A DNA stretch of 64,000 nucleotides. Origin: an uncultured Clostridia bacterium. GTDB taxonomy: Bacteria; Bacillota; Clostridia; Oscillospirales; Acutalibacteraceae. The stretch covers positions 95,645-159,644 of the forward strand of contig CAMAZY010000003.1 in the NCBI GenBank assembly GCA_945863885.1. Direction: 5' to 3'. Shown piece by piece: positions 51,189 through 62,037 of this stretch (position 1 is its first letter; every line of letters begins with the position of its first letter). The notes below the pieces were generated by a model. That model saw only the letters and a program-made list of their open reading frames with translations. It was not told the origin of the DNA and searched no databases. The position numbers and the translations under genes were made by a program.

Positions 51189-53843
51189 TTATGTAAACTT
51201 ATAACACTTGCCTTTTTTGGCTTTAAAGCTTGTAACCCCGTCAGAAAAGTCGGTTTCCGTTTCCGTTCCGCTTTTCGCCCTGAAAACGGCGCAGTCACAC
51301 TTCGAGAAAACATAATCGTGCTTCATGACAAGGTCAAATTCAGTACCGTCTTTCGCCTTGTAAACAACTGAATCGTCACCGAATTCCGGTTCAAGCCCGG
51401 TACCGTCTTTCGCCTTGAAAATCACAGACTTGTCTTTTATCAGTTTTACAAATTCGGCCGTATTTTTGGCGTTGACGGTCACCGAAGCGTCTATATACTC
51501 GATTTCGGCATCGAGTACGGTAAGCTCCGTAACAATCAGGATTTTTCCGTCGACATAAAGCTTGCAGTCCGCATCGTATTTCGGCGTGATCAGACCCTCT
51601 TTCAGTCTGCCGTCTTTCCATTCGACGTCCACTTCAAATCCGCCCTCGGCAAGAAGCCCCTTCACCGCACCGTTTTTCCAGCTTGACGGCAAGGCGGGCA
51701 ATATTCTGATGACGTCCTCATGGCTTTGAAGAAGCATCTGCGCCACACCGGCGGTAAAGCCGAAGTTTCCGTCAATCTGAAACGGCGGATGAGTACCGAA
51801 AAGATTCTTTAAGATGGTGGTTTTCATAATCTGCTCAATGATGGTGTCGCACTTGTCTCCCTTGCCGAGTCTTGCATAGCAAAGAAGTCTGTGCGCCAGC
51901 GCCCACCCGGTCGTCTTGATTCCCCGGTCGTCGAGCGACTTTTCGGCGGCTTTCATAAGCTCGGGCGTGTCGTGTGTGATCTGCTTGAACGGATAAAGAC
52001 CGAGAAGATGAGAAATGTGGCGGTGGTGTTTCTCGACTCCGTCGAACTTTCCGCCGAACTTAAAGCTGTCCTCGTCGTACCATTCTTTGATTTGTCCGTG
52101 TTTTCCGATATGATAAGGCTTGAGCCTGTCTTTCTGCTCGTCTATTTTTCCGATAAGTTCCCAGTCCACCCCGCTGTCAAGTCCGCTTTTCTTCAGTGCG
52201 TGTGCCGCCTCGACAACGGACTCAAAAAGGTTATACACGATGCTTTGCTCAAACGTTCCGCCCTTTGAAACCGGTCCCTGTTCAGGCGAGAAGCAGGGCG
52301 AAACAACAAGCCGTCCGCTGTGGCTGTCTTCGACAAGAAGCTGTGACCACAGCAAGGCAGCCTCCTGCATGGCAGGATAAATGTCTTTTGAAAGCCTTTC
52401 GCAGTCGCCTGTATAGCGGTAATAGTCATAGGTATTCTGAACCGCCCAGGCGCCGTTTACGGGCGACCAGCCCCATCGCCAGCTGAAGCCCGGAGCAGCC
52501 ATACCCAACGGAGTGACCATTGTATTGATCACCCAGCCGGTCGGCTTTTGGTAATCCGGCTTTCCGTCCTCGTCTCTTTCGCCGACTCCGAGCGTTTCAA
52601 GTGCAACGATTCTGCCGGGTTTACGAAGACTGTTGACAAAATCAATATACGGAAATGCGGTTTCACAAAGGTTCGTTTCGTAGGCCGGCCAGTAATTCAT
52701 CTGAACATTGATATTAAAATGATAGTCGCATTCCCACGGTGGATTGTTCTTTGCGTTCCAAATGCCCTGAAGATTTGCAGGCAAAGATCCGTCTCTCGAA
52801 GAAGAAATCAGAAGATACCTGCCGTATTGAAAGAGCATCGAAATCAGATTGCGCTTGTATTCGCCTTTTTTTCCGAAGCGCTTGAGCATATAATCCGTCG
52901 GCTGGCTTGCGTCCTCTTCGCCTAAATGGAAGTTCACCCGGTCATAAAGCGTCTTGTAATCCTCAAGATGCTCTCTGTAAAGGGTGCGGAATGTCTTTTG
53001 GCTTGCCGCACTGACGCAGTCCTCCGCTTTTTTCAGCGGATCGCTTCCGTCGGAAAAGTCCGGAAAATCGTTGATGTAATCCGTCGCAAGGCTCATAATA
53101 ATGACAACGCTCGTCGTGTCCTTGATTTCCAGACTGCCGTCTTCTTTAGCGGTTACCGTGCCGTCCTTCGGAATGATCTTCACGACACAGCCGTATTTCA
53201 TGTTGTTTTTATCCTTGCCGTCGGCCGCATTGAGACCGTCGTTATCGTTGACCGTTCCCGACAGGAAAATCATATCGTCACGGCTTTCGATTTTTCCTTT
53301 TTGCTCACTGACGAGGTAGGCATCAAACGAAAAAGTGCTATCGTCACCCTCGCTCTCGATTCTTGCAATAAAGCAGTTCGCCGGGTAAGACACAAAATAG
53401 TGGCGGGTAAAGGTTACCTTTTCTTTCCGGTATGTTACCATCGCCGATGCCGTATCCAGATCAAGATCCCGGACATAGCGGTCGCCCTTTACCCCGTCCT
53501 TTCCGAAGTTCAGATACAGATTTCCGAACGCCTGATACGAGCCGAAGCCTGTATGGTTGCCCTCAAGCTTACTCATCCCGGCGGCAGCCTCTTTCAACTT
53601 GTTTTCATCAAGAAGAGCCTGGATTTTTTTCATCTGCTTTCCGCCGTCCGGATTGGAAATACCGCAATTGAAGCCCTCGACGTCCTTTCCGCCGGACCAG
53701 AGTGTTTTTTCATTGAACTGAATCAGCTCGCAGTCAACACCTCCGAAAACCTTGACACCGATTTTTCCGTTGCCGAGCGGTAAAGCTTCGTTTTCCCAGC
53801 CGAAATAATTCATTACCGCCGGTTCGTTATAACAAAGAAACAT
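51189..53843 (-). CDS. GH95 alpha-L-fucosidase
   Basis: The product has 884 residues. Family 95 enzymes remove alpha-1,2-fucose by inversion. Diagnostic blocks are [15 protein letters not shown] near the N-terminus, the (alpha/alpha)6 barrel with the [16 protein letters not shown] segment (about 375), [12 protein letters not shown] (about 610) and [14 protein letters not shown]. It has no signal peptide. The last ~95 residues carry repeated FKAKDGT-like units (four copies) not expected in the family. The start at 53843 has GTGAGG 9 nt upstream. Confidence 0.93.
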   Translation of the reverse strand: MFLCYNEPAVMNYFGWENEALPLGNGKIGVKVFGGVDCELIQFNEKTLWSGGKDVEGFNCGISNPDGGKQMKKIQALLDENKLKEAAAGMSKLEGNHTGFGSYQAFGNLYLNFGKDGVKGDRYVRDLDLDTASAMVTYRKEKVTFTRHYFVSYPANCFIARIESEGDDSTFSFDAYLVSEQKGKIESRDDMIFLSGTVNDNDGLNAADGKDKNNMKYGCVVKIIPKDGTVTAKEDGSLEIKDTTSVVIIMSLATDYINDFPDFSDGSDPLKKAEDCVSAASQKTFRTLYREHLEDYKTLYDRVNFHLGEEDASQPTDYMLKRFGKKGEYKRNLISMLFQYGRYLLISSSRDGSLPANLQGIWNAKNNPPWECDYHFNINVQMNYWPAYETNLCETAFPYIDFVNSLRKPGRIVALETLGVGERDEDGKPDYQKPTGWVINTMVTPLGMAAPGFSWRWGWSPVNGAWAVQNTYDYYRYTGDCERLSKDIYPAMQEAALLWSQLLVEDSHSGRLVVSPCFSPEQGPVSKGGTFEQSIVYNLFESVVEAAHALKKSGLDSGVDWELIGKIDEQKDRLKPYHIGKHGQIKEWYDEDSFKFGGKFDGVEKHHRHISHLLGLYPFKQITHDTPELMKAAEKSLDDRGIKTTGWALAHRLLCYARLGKGDKCDTIIEQIMKTTILKNLFGTHPPFQIDGNFGFTAGVAQMLLQSHEDVIRILPALPSSWKNGAVKGLLAEGGFEVDVEWKDGRLKEGLITPKYDADCKLYVDGKILIVTELTVLDAEIEYIDASVTVNAKNTAEFVKLIKDKSVIFKAKDGTGLEPEFGDDSVVYKAKDGTEFDLVMKHDYVFSKCDCAVFRAKSGTETETDFSDGVTSFKAKKGKCYKFT

Positions 53844-53992
53844 GACCGTACCTCACAAAAATAGAATACTATTATTATAAAGTTCAGACCGGGTTCTGTC
53901 AAGACCAACGGCTTTTTCGGCAAATGAAAGCAGAAAAGCAGCCGCTTCATTAGCGACAAAGATCAAAGTATTCAAAGTCCGTCGTTTACGGG

Positions 53993-54031
53993 CAAAACAA
54001 AAAAGCGGTACCCTAGCTACAGATACCGCTT
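53993..54031 (-). terminator. Terminator of the LPxTG-like surface protein gene
   Basis: On the minus strand AAGCGGTA (54031-54024) pairs with TACCGCTT (54010-54003), followed by TTTTGTTTTG. Confidence 0.85.
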
Positions 54032-54109
54032 GCGCATTCTTTTCAGGATATGTATCCTGTTATAAACGCTTCCATTAGCTTTTTTAAAAAAGTTAAAATG
54101 CGTTATGCA

Positions 54110-55051
54110 TCAGTCTTCCTTCTTTTTCTTGAGGCAGACAAATGCAGCAGCAGAAGCTACACCGATAGTAGCAATAGCAACAACAACTGCTGATGTATCG
54201 CCGGTCTTCGGAGGCTTCGTTGTAACAACAGCAGGCTTTGTTGTGGTAACTTCTTTTTCATCGTTACCGACTTTGCCAAGACCGATGTAAAGGTTAGCAA
54301 AGAAGTCAACGATCTCATTGTCAAGAAGACCTTCGATCTTAGAAGTATCAAGACCGAGACCGGAAAGACCGCTCATGAGCTTATCCATGATACCGGAAAC
54401 AGCATCCGTTGCACCGCTTGCAGCATCGCCTGAGCCGCTGTCACCAGAACCGCTGTCGCCTGAGCCGCCGAGACCGCCGAGAATACTGCCGATATCGAAC
54501 GAACCGAGATCGATGCCGCTGGTGATTGAACTAAGGTCAATACCGCTGCCGGAGAAAGCGCCGGAGATTGTATCCATCAGTCCGGATATATCGAAGCTGC
54601 CGGATTCACCGCCAAGACCGCTGAGCATATCCGTTACCGAAGAAAGAGCATCGGGATTCGAGAAAGCGTCAGTGATCCAACTCATATCAACGCCGCCGAG
54701 CATATCCGAAAGACCGCCGAGAGCAGAATCGGAACCACTTGAAGCGTCAGATGCGGAATCAGCCGGTGCGGCTGTGTCACCTGTACCGAGATTCTTGAGT
54801 GCGTCTTCAAGACCTGCAAGCTTGTTTTCGTCGCCGGTTTCGATTGCCGACTTGAGAGAATCAACGTCAAAACCTTCAAGGTTCAGACCGCCGAGCAGCT
54901 CAGAAAGTTCACCGTCCGTAAGACTGCCGAGATCTACGCCTTCAAGACTTGAAAGAAGACCCGTAAGAGAAGAGTCGGCGGCAAAAGCAGCCGGAGCAAG
55001 CATGCAAAGGCACAGCGAAATTGCTACAAGTACACCTAAAAACTTTTTCAT
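54110..55051 (-). CDS. Secreted surface protein with sortase-type anchor
   Basis: The product has 313 residues. It has a signal peptide (cleavage after AFAA, about residue 25), a body rich in Gly, Ser, Leu and Asp in amphipathic GGL/SGL-type repeats, a VTTTKP stalk, and a C-terminal anchor: PPKTGD, a hydrophobic stretch, then KKKKED. The motif is a non-canonical LPxTG relative. No enzyme domain is recognised; the repeats may self-assemble. No sortase gene is in this window. The start at 55051 has GAAAGGAAG 10 nt upstream. Confidence 0.78.
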   Translation of the reverse strand: MKKFLGVLVAISLCLCMLAPAAFAADSSLTGLLSSLEGVDLGSLTDGELSELLGGLNLEGFDVDSLKSAIETGDENKLAGLEDALKNLGTGDTAAPADSASDASSGSDSALGGLSDMLGGVDMSWITDAFSNPDALSSVTDMLSGLGGESGSFDISGLMDTISGAFSGSGIDLSSITSGIDLGSFDIGSILGGLGGSGDSGSGDSGSGDAASGATDAVSGIMDKLMSGLSGLGLDTSKIEGLLDNEIVDFFANLYIGLGKVGNDEKEVTTTKPAVVTTKPPKTGDTSAVVVAIATIGVASAAAFVCLKKKKED

Positions 55052-55182
55052 GACAAACCATCTTCCTTTCATAATATTTATACTAACGGCCGAAGCCGAT
55101 AATATACTAATTCATTTTAAGCAGATTATACAACAATTATTTTCAAATATCAATAGTCATGATAATTTTTTTTAATAGTTTA

Positions 55183-56217
55183 TCACCATGTAATAAACAT
55201 ATCAAGGCCTGATGTCGTATAATCCTTATTCAGCTCCATTCCGTTCTCTTTCAGAGCACCCGCCATACCGATGAGCATCTTATAGTCCTTCATCGTAATC
55301 CGGCATTTGATGGAAAGCTCAGAACGGTCGGAGAACTTGTCAAGCTTTCCGGGAACGAAGCCCGTGCACCACCAATATTTTGCATAATCCCTTGTAAGAA
55401 GCTCTTTTCCTTTACGGTAGAAGGTCATCGACATCATCAGGGAATCCTCATCGCTTGCGCAGTCGAAATGTTCAGCCGTACGCGATTCGGGCTTATTGTA
55501 TACACCGATCTCAGCGCCGAGGAAGACGAAACCGTACTGACCTTTCCAGAACTGAATGAGCCAATCCTTATTGTCGTAATTGAACTTGCATCTCATCGTA
55601 TCATAATAAAATACAATAAACGGTGCACCGATGTCATAAAGCTCGTTGAAGCCGAAGTTTCTTTGCCACGGGTCGTCAACCGTGAAATAGTAATCGCCTT
55701 CGGGATCAAACATATAGCTTAAAAATCCGTCGGAGAAAACGGCGGCGTTCTTGATAACCTGCTGAGCAACGGTCGTCTTTTCCTCTTCGCTCATCGACGG
55801 ATTCGTCGTCGGAATCGTAATAGCCGGCATAGTTGTGGTCTCATTCGGCTTTTTCGTTGTTGCGCTGCCTTCGTTCTTTTTGGTGGTTGAGGCACTTGCG
55901 TTCTGAGAATCAGCAAAAGTAGTAAACGGATTCTTTTTCGTAGTTTCGTCTTCGTCCTTCTTATCGTTATCCTCGCTCTTGAGCGTAGCAATCGGAAGCG
56001 TTGACGGAATATCAACGGGAACGGTTGTTGAAGAAGCGGTCGTCGCCGAAGATGATTCGGTCGACGGCGCAGTCGTCGTATAGGTAACGGTTATCGGAGA
56101 CGGATTTTTAACCGTCGTCTTGTTGTTGAGCATTTTAACGCCGATAAAAGAACCGCCGCATACAAGTACAAGCGCAATTAAAGCGATAATCGTTGTTTTT
56201 GATTTATCCATCTTCAT
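55183..56217 (-). CDS. Membrane-anchored DUF4474 protein
   Basis: The product has 344 residues. An uncleaved N-terminal membrane helix (about 9-30) is followed by a Thr/Ser/Lys-rich linker (32-150) and a C-terminal DUF4474 domain (about 160-344). The conserved DDPWQRNFGFNELYD and WLIQFWKGQYGF segments are visible. The function of DUF4474 is unknown. It should face the outside. GGAGG lies 11 nt upstream of the ATG. Similar Thr linkers occur in three other exported proteins of this window. Confidence 0.82.
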   Translation of the reverse strand: MKMDKSKTTIIALIALVLVCGGSFIGVKMLNNKTTVKNPSPITVTYTTTAPSTESSSATTASSTTVPVDIPSTLPIATLKSEDNDKKDEDETTKKNPFTTFADSQNASASTTKKNEGSATTKKPNETTTMPAITIPTTNPSMSEEEKTTVAQQVIKNAAVFSDGFLSYMFDPEGDYYFTVDDPWQRNFGFNELYDIGAPFIVFYYDTMRCKFNYDNKDWLIQFWKGQYGFVFLGAEIGVYNKPESRTAEHFDCASDEDSLMMSMTFYRKGKELLTRDYAKYWWCTGFVPGKLDKFSDRSELSIKCRITMKDYKMLIGMAGALKENGMELNKDYTTSGLDMFITW

Positions 56218-56413
56218 ATCATGCGTATCCTCCCTATGAAGTTACTCTGACCCATGGTCAGATTATTCTCTGTATAGCATAACAAAAAAATCCAAAAAGG
56301 TCAAGTAAAATCCCCTCATTTTAATATATATTTACAATTACAGCTAAATATTGAGGCTTCTGTCGGTTCGCTGACATTTTTCCCGCTTAAACGAACCGGT
56401 CACACCGCCGGCA

Positions 56414-56445
56414 AGCAAAAAAGCTGCCGCAGACAGCGACAGCTT
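56414..56445 (-). terminator. Terminator of ftsZ
   Basis: On the minus strand AAGCTG (56445-56440) pairs with CAGCTT (56426-56421), with an inner CGC/GCG pair, followed by TTTTTGC. Confidence 0.8.
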
Positions 56446-56460
56446 TCCGTATACCTGATA

Positions 56461-57891
56461 TCAGTTGTTGCCGAAAATATTTCTGCCTTTGAAAATCGGA
56501 AGAACGTCACTTTCGTCCTCGTCCGGATCGTCAAAGATTGAAGAAGCCTTCTTCTTCGGGGTTTCAACTTCAAAGCTGCCTTCCTGTTCGGAAGCTCTTC
56601 TTTCGGCGGCAAGCGTACCCTCGCTCTTTCCGGCGGGTACGGAGAAAATATCCTCGTAATCGTCGTTCTTATCCTCCGCCTGCGGCTGTACGGATTCGGC
56701 AGCCTGAGACGGACTGTTCTGTGCCTGCTGAGCGTGCTGTGCGTTTTCAAAAGCCTGCATGAAAGAACGTCCGAATTCACTCGGTCCGTTGGAATCGGCG
56801 GAAGTGAAAATCGACTGGCCCTCGTTCTTCGGCTTTGTGGACTGGCTGATAAACGGAGATCTCGCCGGTGCACCCGACTGCGGCTGCGTTCTTGCGGCCG
56901 GTCTTTCTTCTCTCTTTTCTTCAAGAAGCGTATCGGAACCGGCAAAGCCCGTTGCGATAACGGTGATGAGCATTTCGTCGCCCATCTCTTCGTCGAATAC
57001 GGAACCGAAGATAATGTTGGCGTCGGGATTGGTTGCCTGTGTGACAAGCTCACCCGCCTGCTCGATCATGTCAAGAGACATATCCGACGAACAGGTGACA
57101 TTGATGATAACGCCGCTTGCGCCGTCAATGGCGGTTTCAAGAAGCGGACTGGTAATAGCCTGCTTGGTCGCTTCGTTTGCGCAGTCTGCGCCTCTGCCGC
57201 GTCCGATACCCATGTGGGCAAGGCCGGCATCCTTCATGACGCTCTTGATATCGGAAAAGTCAAGGTTGATATAACCGGGAACCTTGATGGTGTCGGAAAT
57301 ACTTTTAACGCCCTGCCAAAGCACTTCGTTTGCCTTGCCGAAAGCGTCCTTCATGCTAAGCGACTTGTCGCCCAAAAGCTTCAGTCTTTCGTTCGGGATA
57401 ACGATCAGGCTGTCAACGTGCTTCTGAAGCTCCTTGATGCCTTCCTCTGCCTGACGCATACGTCTTCTGCCCTCGAACTTGAACGGCTTTGTGACGATAC
57501 CGACGGTAAGAGCGCCAAGCTCTCTTGCAACCTCAGCAACAATCGGAGCCGCACCCGTTCCGGTTCCGCCGCCCATACCGGCCGTGATAAATACCATATC
57601 GGTCGAGCGAAGAGCGTCCGCAATAACATCACGGCTTTCTTCGGCGGCCTTTTTGCCGACAGCGGGATCGCCGCCGGCTCCCATGCAGCCGGTAACCTTT
57701 TCGCCGATCTGAATCTTATGGGTGGCCTTTGAATTTTCAAGAATCTGTCTGTCGGTGTTGATGGTAAGGAATTCAACACCGAAAACGCCGGCGTCAACCA
57801 TGCTGTTGACGGCATTTCCGCCGCCTCCGCCGACACCTACAACCTTAATCTGGTTATAGCTGATATTGTCATTGTCCATAACGAAGCTCAT
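56461..57891 (-). CDS. ftsZ: Cell division protein FtsZ
   Basis: The product has 476 residues, longer than the usual ~380 because of a long disordered tail (about 320-465) rich in Gln, Ala and Ser. It is a tubulin-like GTPase that forms the division ring. The GTP-binding [12 protein letters not shown] motif (about 104-115) and the early [12 protein letters not shown] are intact. The C-terminal peptide with [10 protein letters not shown] contacts FtsA/SepF-type partners. AAGGAGG lies before the ATG. It is the last gene of the division cluster. Confidence 0.97.
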   Translation of the reverse strand: MSFVMDNDNISYNQIKVVGVGGGGGNAVNSMVDAGVFGVEFLTINTDRQILENSKATHKIQIGEKVTGCMGAGGDPAVGKKAAEESRDVIADALRSTDMVFITAGMGGGTGTGAAPIVAEVARELGALTVGIVTKPFKFEGRRRMRQAEEGIKELQKHVDSLIVIPNERLKLLGDKSLSMKDAFGKANEVLWQGVKSISDTIKVPGYINLDFSDIKSVMKDAGLAHMGIGRGRGADCANEATKQAITSPLLETAIDGASGVIINVTCSSDMSLDMIEQAGELVTQATNPDANIIFGSVFDEEMGDEMLITVIATGFAGSDTLLEEKREERPAARTQPQSGAPARSPFISQSTKPKNEGQSIFTSADSNGPSEFGRSFMQAFENAQHAQQAQNSPSQAAESVQPQAEDKNDDYEDIFSVPAGKSEGTLAAERRASEQEGSFEVETPKKKASSIFDDPDEDESDVLPIFKGRNIFGNN

Positions 57892-58067
57892 TAAACTTCC
57901 TCCTTAAATTTCGATTTTCTAAATATAAAAAGGGGTAAAAATTCACCTGAAAAGATTTTCGTACTATTATATCATACACCAATCAAAAAAACAACAAAAA
58001 AAGATGTATATATTTTACAGATTTTTTTAAAATTTTTGGACAATACAACGGAAAAAGTCAAAAATCG

Positions 58068-59492
58068 TCAGCTCAGCTCACCCGTTTTGAATACAGCCTG
58101 ATTGCCCAGCCGCAGATCAATATAGCATTTTTCCGACGACTCAATGATTTCTTTTGTTCTGCTGTCATTGACTGCCTGTGCCGCAAAACGCATTTCATAT
58201 TCGAAATCGGAATCTGCTTTCAGATACATCCAGACCTTATTGTTATATACAACAAATATTCTGTCCGTATTTTTGACATTTATTACATTGCAGTTTTTCA
58301 GTCCGCAGCTGTCAATAGCGGCAGCGATCTTCTTAGCAATTTTGTATTTTTGTTCGTTTCCGTTTTTTCTGTCGGGAGAAAATTTTGTACCGATCTGATA
58401 CTCCTGCTTTTCAAGTCCCTCGATCCGGTATCGCTTTCCCTTGACTTTCTTTTTGATGTCCGAAACGACTTTATCGTTCTCATCAATACAGATATAGCCC
58501 TCACCGTTTACGACATAGTACTTGTCCGTCGTTTCGCTTATCACAAGCCGCAGAGTATCCGGAAGCTGATAATCCACCTTGACCTTAGCGATATACGGAA
58601 GCGCTTTTGTAACGGCATCGTTCGTTCCTCTCTGGCGGATCATCAACATATTATCTCCCTCGCTGATCCCCGCCGCCGTCAGAATTTCACTTTCCTTATA
58701 AAGGGTCGACCCCTCAATAACGATTTTTTCAATCGGCGCACCCTTGGCAAAGCAGAAAATCAAAGCGACGATCACTGCAAAGACAACGACGGCGCTGACG
58801 GTTGCCGCAATTTTAATTTTCCGGGCTCTTCGTTTCTTTTTCAGCCGGATCTTTCTCAACTCGTCCTTTGACTTGCCCTGACGGATCGCCTTGTCGTAGT
58901 TTTCCCTCGACTTTTCCCACCGCCTTTTTTCTCCGGCATCTGCCATCTTCTGAGCTGTCGTTTTCGGCTTGTTTTGCGGTGTTTTCCGGTTACTTTTATC
59001 GGGGTTCGCTTCACCCGGACGCTTCTTTCCGGCGGACGAAGCCGGCTGTTTCTTTTGGTTTTCGTTTTTTGTCGGCGGCTTTGACGGCTTCCTCTTTTTT
59101 CCGGGTTCGGAAGAAGCCTGCCTGCCTTTCCCCGATTGTACGGATTTTCTTTTATCGGAAGTTTTCTTCTGCGAAGCCGCCCTCCCCGACTGACCCGTCG
59201 GCCGGGGACTGCGTCTGACTTCGGAATGATTGTAAACGGAGTCGTCCCTTGCCGGGCTGTACGGCGGAAAGTCATAGGAATGATCGTCAGCATAATAGGA
59301 ACGTTCGCCGGGACGGTAAAAGCCGTCGGAAAAGACGGAATCGCCGCTTTTGTTCTTTTTTTCAAAGCCGTCATAATACGGCTGCCGGTCAAATCCGAAA
59401 GAATCAAAATTCTTCTTCATCTTTTCGCTTTCGCTTGACCAGTCAAAGCCGTCCGAGCCGAAAGCGCCGGTATTATCCCGTGAATCGTTCAT
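58068..59492 (-). CDS. ftsQ: Cell division protein FtsQ/DivIB with long basic N-terminus
   Basis: The product has 474 residues, well beyond the usual ~260-300. Residues 1-226 are disordered and very basic (Lys, Arg, Ser, Pro, Gln), one membrane helix spans about 227-249, and a POTRA domain (254-325) is followed by the FtsQ beta domain. FtsQ/DivIB links early and late division proteins on the outer face. The start at 59492 has AAAGGAGTG upstream and overlaps the end of murA by 20 nt. Confidence 0.88.
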   Translation of the reverse strand: MNDSRDNTGAFGSDGFDWSSESEKMKKNFDSFGFDRQPYYDGFEKKNKSGDSVFSDGFYRPGERSYYADDHSYDFPPYSPARDDSVYNHSEVRRSPRPTGQSGRAASQKKTSDKRKSVQSGKGRQASSEPGKKRKPSKPPTKNENQKKQPASSAGKKRPGEANPDKSNRKTPQNKPKTTAQKMADAGEKRRWEKSRENYDKAIRQGKSKDELRKIRLKKKRRARKIKIAATVSAVVVFAVIVALIFCFAKGAPIEKIVIEGSTLYKESEILTAAGISEGDNMLMIRQRGTNDAVTKALPYIAKVKVDYQLPDTLRLVISETTDKYYVVNGEGYICIDENDKVVSDIKKKVKGKRYRIEGLEKQEYQIGTKFSPDRKNGNEQKYKIAKKIAAAIDSCGLKNCNVINVKNTDRIFVVYNNKVWMYLKADSDFEYEMRFAAQAVNDSRTKEIIESSEKCYIDLRLGNQAVFKTGELS

Positions 59493-60750
59493 CTGTATCA
59501 CTCCTTTCTGCGTCCGCGCCGATTGCCTGTAAGCAGCCGACAATATTTTCGTATCCTCTGTCAATATGATGGACAGAGCTTATCACCGTTGTTCCCCGTG
59601 CGGCAACGCCCGCAACCGCAAGACTGCCGCCGGCTCTCAGGTCGATTGCATTCACATCGGCCCCGAAAAGATTTTCGACGCCGTCTATCAGGGCGACTTT
59701 GTCTTCAATCTTGATTTTTGCGCCCATTCTGGCAAGCTCGCAAACGTGCTTGAACCGGCTTTCGAATATGTTTTCGACGATTACGCTCGTACCCTTCGCC
59801 AGACACAGCATAGCCATAACGGGGGCCTGGGCATCGGTCGGAAAGCCGGGATACGGCATCGTCCGGATATCTCTGACACAGCGCAGTCTTTCGCTTCGGG
59901 AAATTCTGACGCTGTTGTTGGTGCATGTGACGTCACAGCCGGCTTTTTCGAAGACGTGATTGACCGTAAGAAAATGCTGAGGCTGCGTCCTTTTCAAAAG
60001 GACGTCACCGCCCGCCGCCGCTGTCGCCGCCATATAGGTGAGCGTAACGATCCGGTCGGGAATTACGGTATGTTCGGCACCGCGCGCTTTTTTGACACCC
60101 TCGATCACGATTGTTCCGCCGCCGCTTACGTTCACCTTACAGCCGCAGCGGTTAAGAAATGCGGCGAGATCTCCGATTTCGGGCTCTCTTGCCGCATTTA
60201 AAATGGTCGTGGTACCCTTTGCAAAAACGGCGGCAAGCATAATGTTTTCCGTAGCACCCACTGACGGAAACGAAAGCGTGATGACGTTCGCTTTGATCGA
60301 ATCTTTCACGGTACAGTAAAGGGTTCCCTTGCTTTCGTCAATCTCCACGCCCATACTGCGAAGCGCCGAAAGATGAAGATCAATCGGTCGCAGACCTATT
60401 TCACAGCCGCCCGGTGCACAAAGCTCGGCTTTCCCCATGCGGCTGAGGATCGAGCCGAGAAAAACGATCGAAGAACGCATACGGCTCATCAGCCTTACCG
60501 GTATAGTATAGCACGAAATGTTTCTTGAATCAACCGTAAGCGTGTGACCCTGCCGTTTGACGGTACAGCCGAGATGGCGCAGGATCTCCACAGCAGCAAA
60601 AACATCGGTCAGAACGGGACAATTATGGATCACGCTGACTCCGTCCGCCAACACGCAGGCGGCAAGAATCGGAAGCGCCGCATTTTTTGAACCCTGAATA
60701 TCAATTTCTCCGCCGAGTTTTCGTCCGCCGTTGATTCGTATCGTTTCCAT
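59473..60750 (-). CDS. murA: UDP-N-acetylglucosamine 1-carboxyvinyltransferase
   Basis: The product has 425 residues, a normal length. MurA makes the first committed step to peptidoglycan, adding enolpyruvate to UDP-GlcNAc. Lys22 in GSKNAALP and the active-site Cys116 in GGCEIG (fosfomycin target) are present, as is the RPIDLHL segment. It lies between murG and ftsQ, overlapping ftsQ. AAAGGTGTGATTTT lies upstream of the ATG. Confidence 0.96.
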   Translation of the reverse strand: METIRINGGRKLGGEIDIQGSKNAALPILAACVLADGVSVIHNCPVLTDVFAAVEILRHLGCTVKRQGHTLTVDSRNISCYTIPVRLMSRMRSSIVFLGSILSRMGKAELCAPGGCEIGLRPIDLHLSALRSMGVEIDESKGTLYCTVKDSIKANVITLSFPSVGATENIMLAAVFAKGTTTILNAAREPEIGDLAAFLNRCGCKVNVSGGGTIVIEGVKKARGAEHTVIPDRIVTLTYMAATAAAGGDVLLKRTQPQHFLTVNHVFEKAGCDVTCTNNSVRISRSERLRCVRDIRTMPYPGFPTDAQAPVMAMLCLAKGTSVIVENIFESRFKHVCELARMGAKIKIEDKVALIDGVENLFGADVNAIDLRAGGSLAVAGVAARGTTVISSVHHIDRGYENIVGCLQAIGADAERSDTDERFTG

Positions 60751-60824
60751 AAAATCACACCTTTGATAGGACTTTTCTGCTTCATCCTATGCAAAAGGCG
60801 ATTTTATGGTGATTTTCATTACTA

Positions 60825-61943
60825 TTATTTTATAAGAGACAGAACAATATCGGCAATTTTTGTTTTAGCGTCCGTGATTGCAATTTTTCTTGCATTTTCT
60901 CCGAGCTGACGCAGTCTTTCCGGAGAAGCGATCAGAGAGTCAAAGACCTCCTGCGCCTTTTCTTCGGTCAGATCCTTTTCTTCAATCAGAACGGCGGCAT
61001 CATGGTTGACAAGCGCCATGGCGTTATGGTACTGATGATTTTCGGCTACGTTCGGGGACGGTATCAGCACCGCCGCCTTCCCCATCGCTTCGATTTCACT
61101 TAAGGAGCTTGCGCCCGAACGGCTGATGACAAGATCCGCCGCCGCCATGCATCTGTCCATATCGCTGATGTATTCCCGGATTTCAACATTGTCAAACGTA
61201 TCCGGATCTACACCGTTTTCCCGAAGCTTATCCGGAACCCAAAGCCCGTACTGACCCATTGAATGAAGAAAATACAGCTTTTTATTGTCTGCGTGCTTCG
61301 CAATAATATTGACCATCGCTTTGTTGATTGCTTCGGCTCCGAGAGAACCGCCCATCGACAAAACGAGAAGCTGGTCATCCTTAACGCCGAGCTCGGCACG
61401 GCTGATGTCTCTGTCCGCCCGTAAAAGCTCTCCTCTGACGGGAAGTCCCGTAACCGTGACCGGATTTTTCGGCTCAAGATATTTTTCGGCGTCGCCCACC
61501 GTAAGCATGACCCGGTCGACCTTTTTCGCAAGCGCCTTGTTCGTCACGCCCGGATAAGCGTTTTGCTCGTGAATTGCCGTCGGGATACCGAGCTTTGCCG
61601 CCATTCTTATGACCGGTCCGCTGACATAGCCGCCAAAGCCCACGGCGACGTCGGGCTGAAAATCGTTGAGGATCTTTTTCGCCTGACCGGAAGAGCGCAA
61701 AAGCTTAAAAACCGTTGCGATATCTCTCTTGATATTTTCAAGCGTCAGCTGACGGTAAAAGCCGGAAATATCGATTGTTGCAAAATCGAAGCCCGCCGCC
61801 GGAACAAGCTTCGCTTCCATCTTGTCCTTGGTTCCGACAAAAAGGATTTCGGCGTCGGGGTACCGTTCTCTGATTTCACCGGCAACGGCAAGAGCCGGAT
61901 TGATATGTCCGCCGGTTCCGCCGGCCGCAAAAAGAATTTTCAT
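60825..61943 (-). CDS. murG: UDP-GlcNAc:undecaprenyl-pyrophosphoryl-MurNAc-pentapeptide transferase
   Basis: The product has 372 residues. MurG adds GlcNAc to lipid I, forming lipid II. The glycine-rich N-terminal GGTGGHINPALA, the HEQNAYPG block, GGSLGA and the SRSGASSLSE donor-binding segment are all present. The start at 61943 is chosen for AAGGGTGG upstream; an ATG-less upstream extension overlaps ftsW. It lies 94 nt after ftsW, with a GGACTGT/ACAGTCC stem-loop between (61983-62011). Confidence 0.97.
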   Translation of the reverse strand: MKILFAAGGTGGHINPALAVAGEIRERYPDAEILFVGTKDKMEAKLVPAAGFDFATIDISGFYRQLTLENIKRDIATVFKLLRSSGQAKKILNDFQPDVAVGFGGYVSGPVIRMAAKLGIPTAIHEQNAYPGVTNKALAKKVDRVMLTVGDAEKYLEPKNPVTVTGLPVRGELLRADRDISRAELGVKDDQLLVLSMGGSLGAEAINKAMVNIIAKHADNKKLYFLHSMGQYGLWVPDKLRENGVDPDTFDNVEIREYISDMDRCMAAADLVISRSGASSLSEIEAMGKAAVLIPSPNVAENHQYHNAMALVNHDAAVLIEEKDLTEEKAQEVFDSLIASPERLRQLGENARKIAITDAKTKIADIVLSLIK

Positions 61944-62037
61944 TTTTGTTCCACCCTTATCTTTTGATATTGAACAGTTTTCGGACTGTCCCGAAAAATG
62001 CGAAACAGTCCTGTCAATTACTATTTTATCCATCTGC

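Noticed and set aside
52926..53783. 285-codon open frame on the plus strand
   Set aside because: It is antisense to the GH95 gene.
56734..57732. 332-codon open frame on the plus strand
   Set aside because: It is the antisense shadow of ftsZ and has no ribosome binding site.
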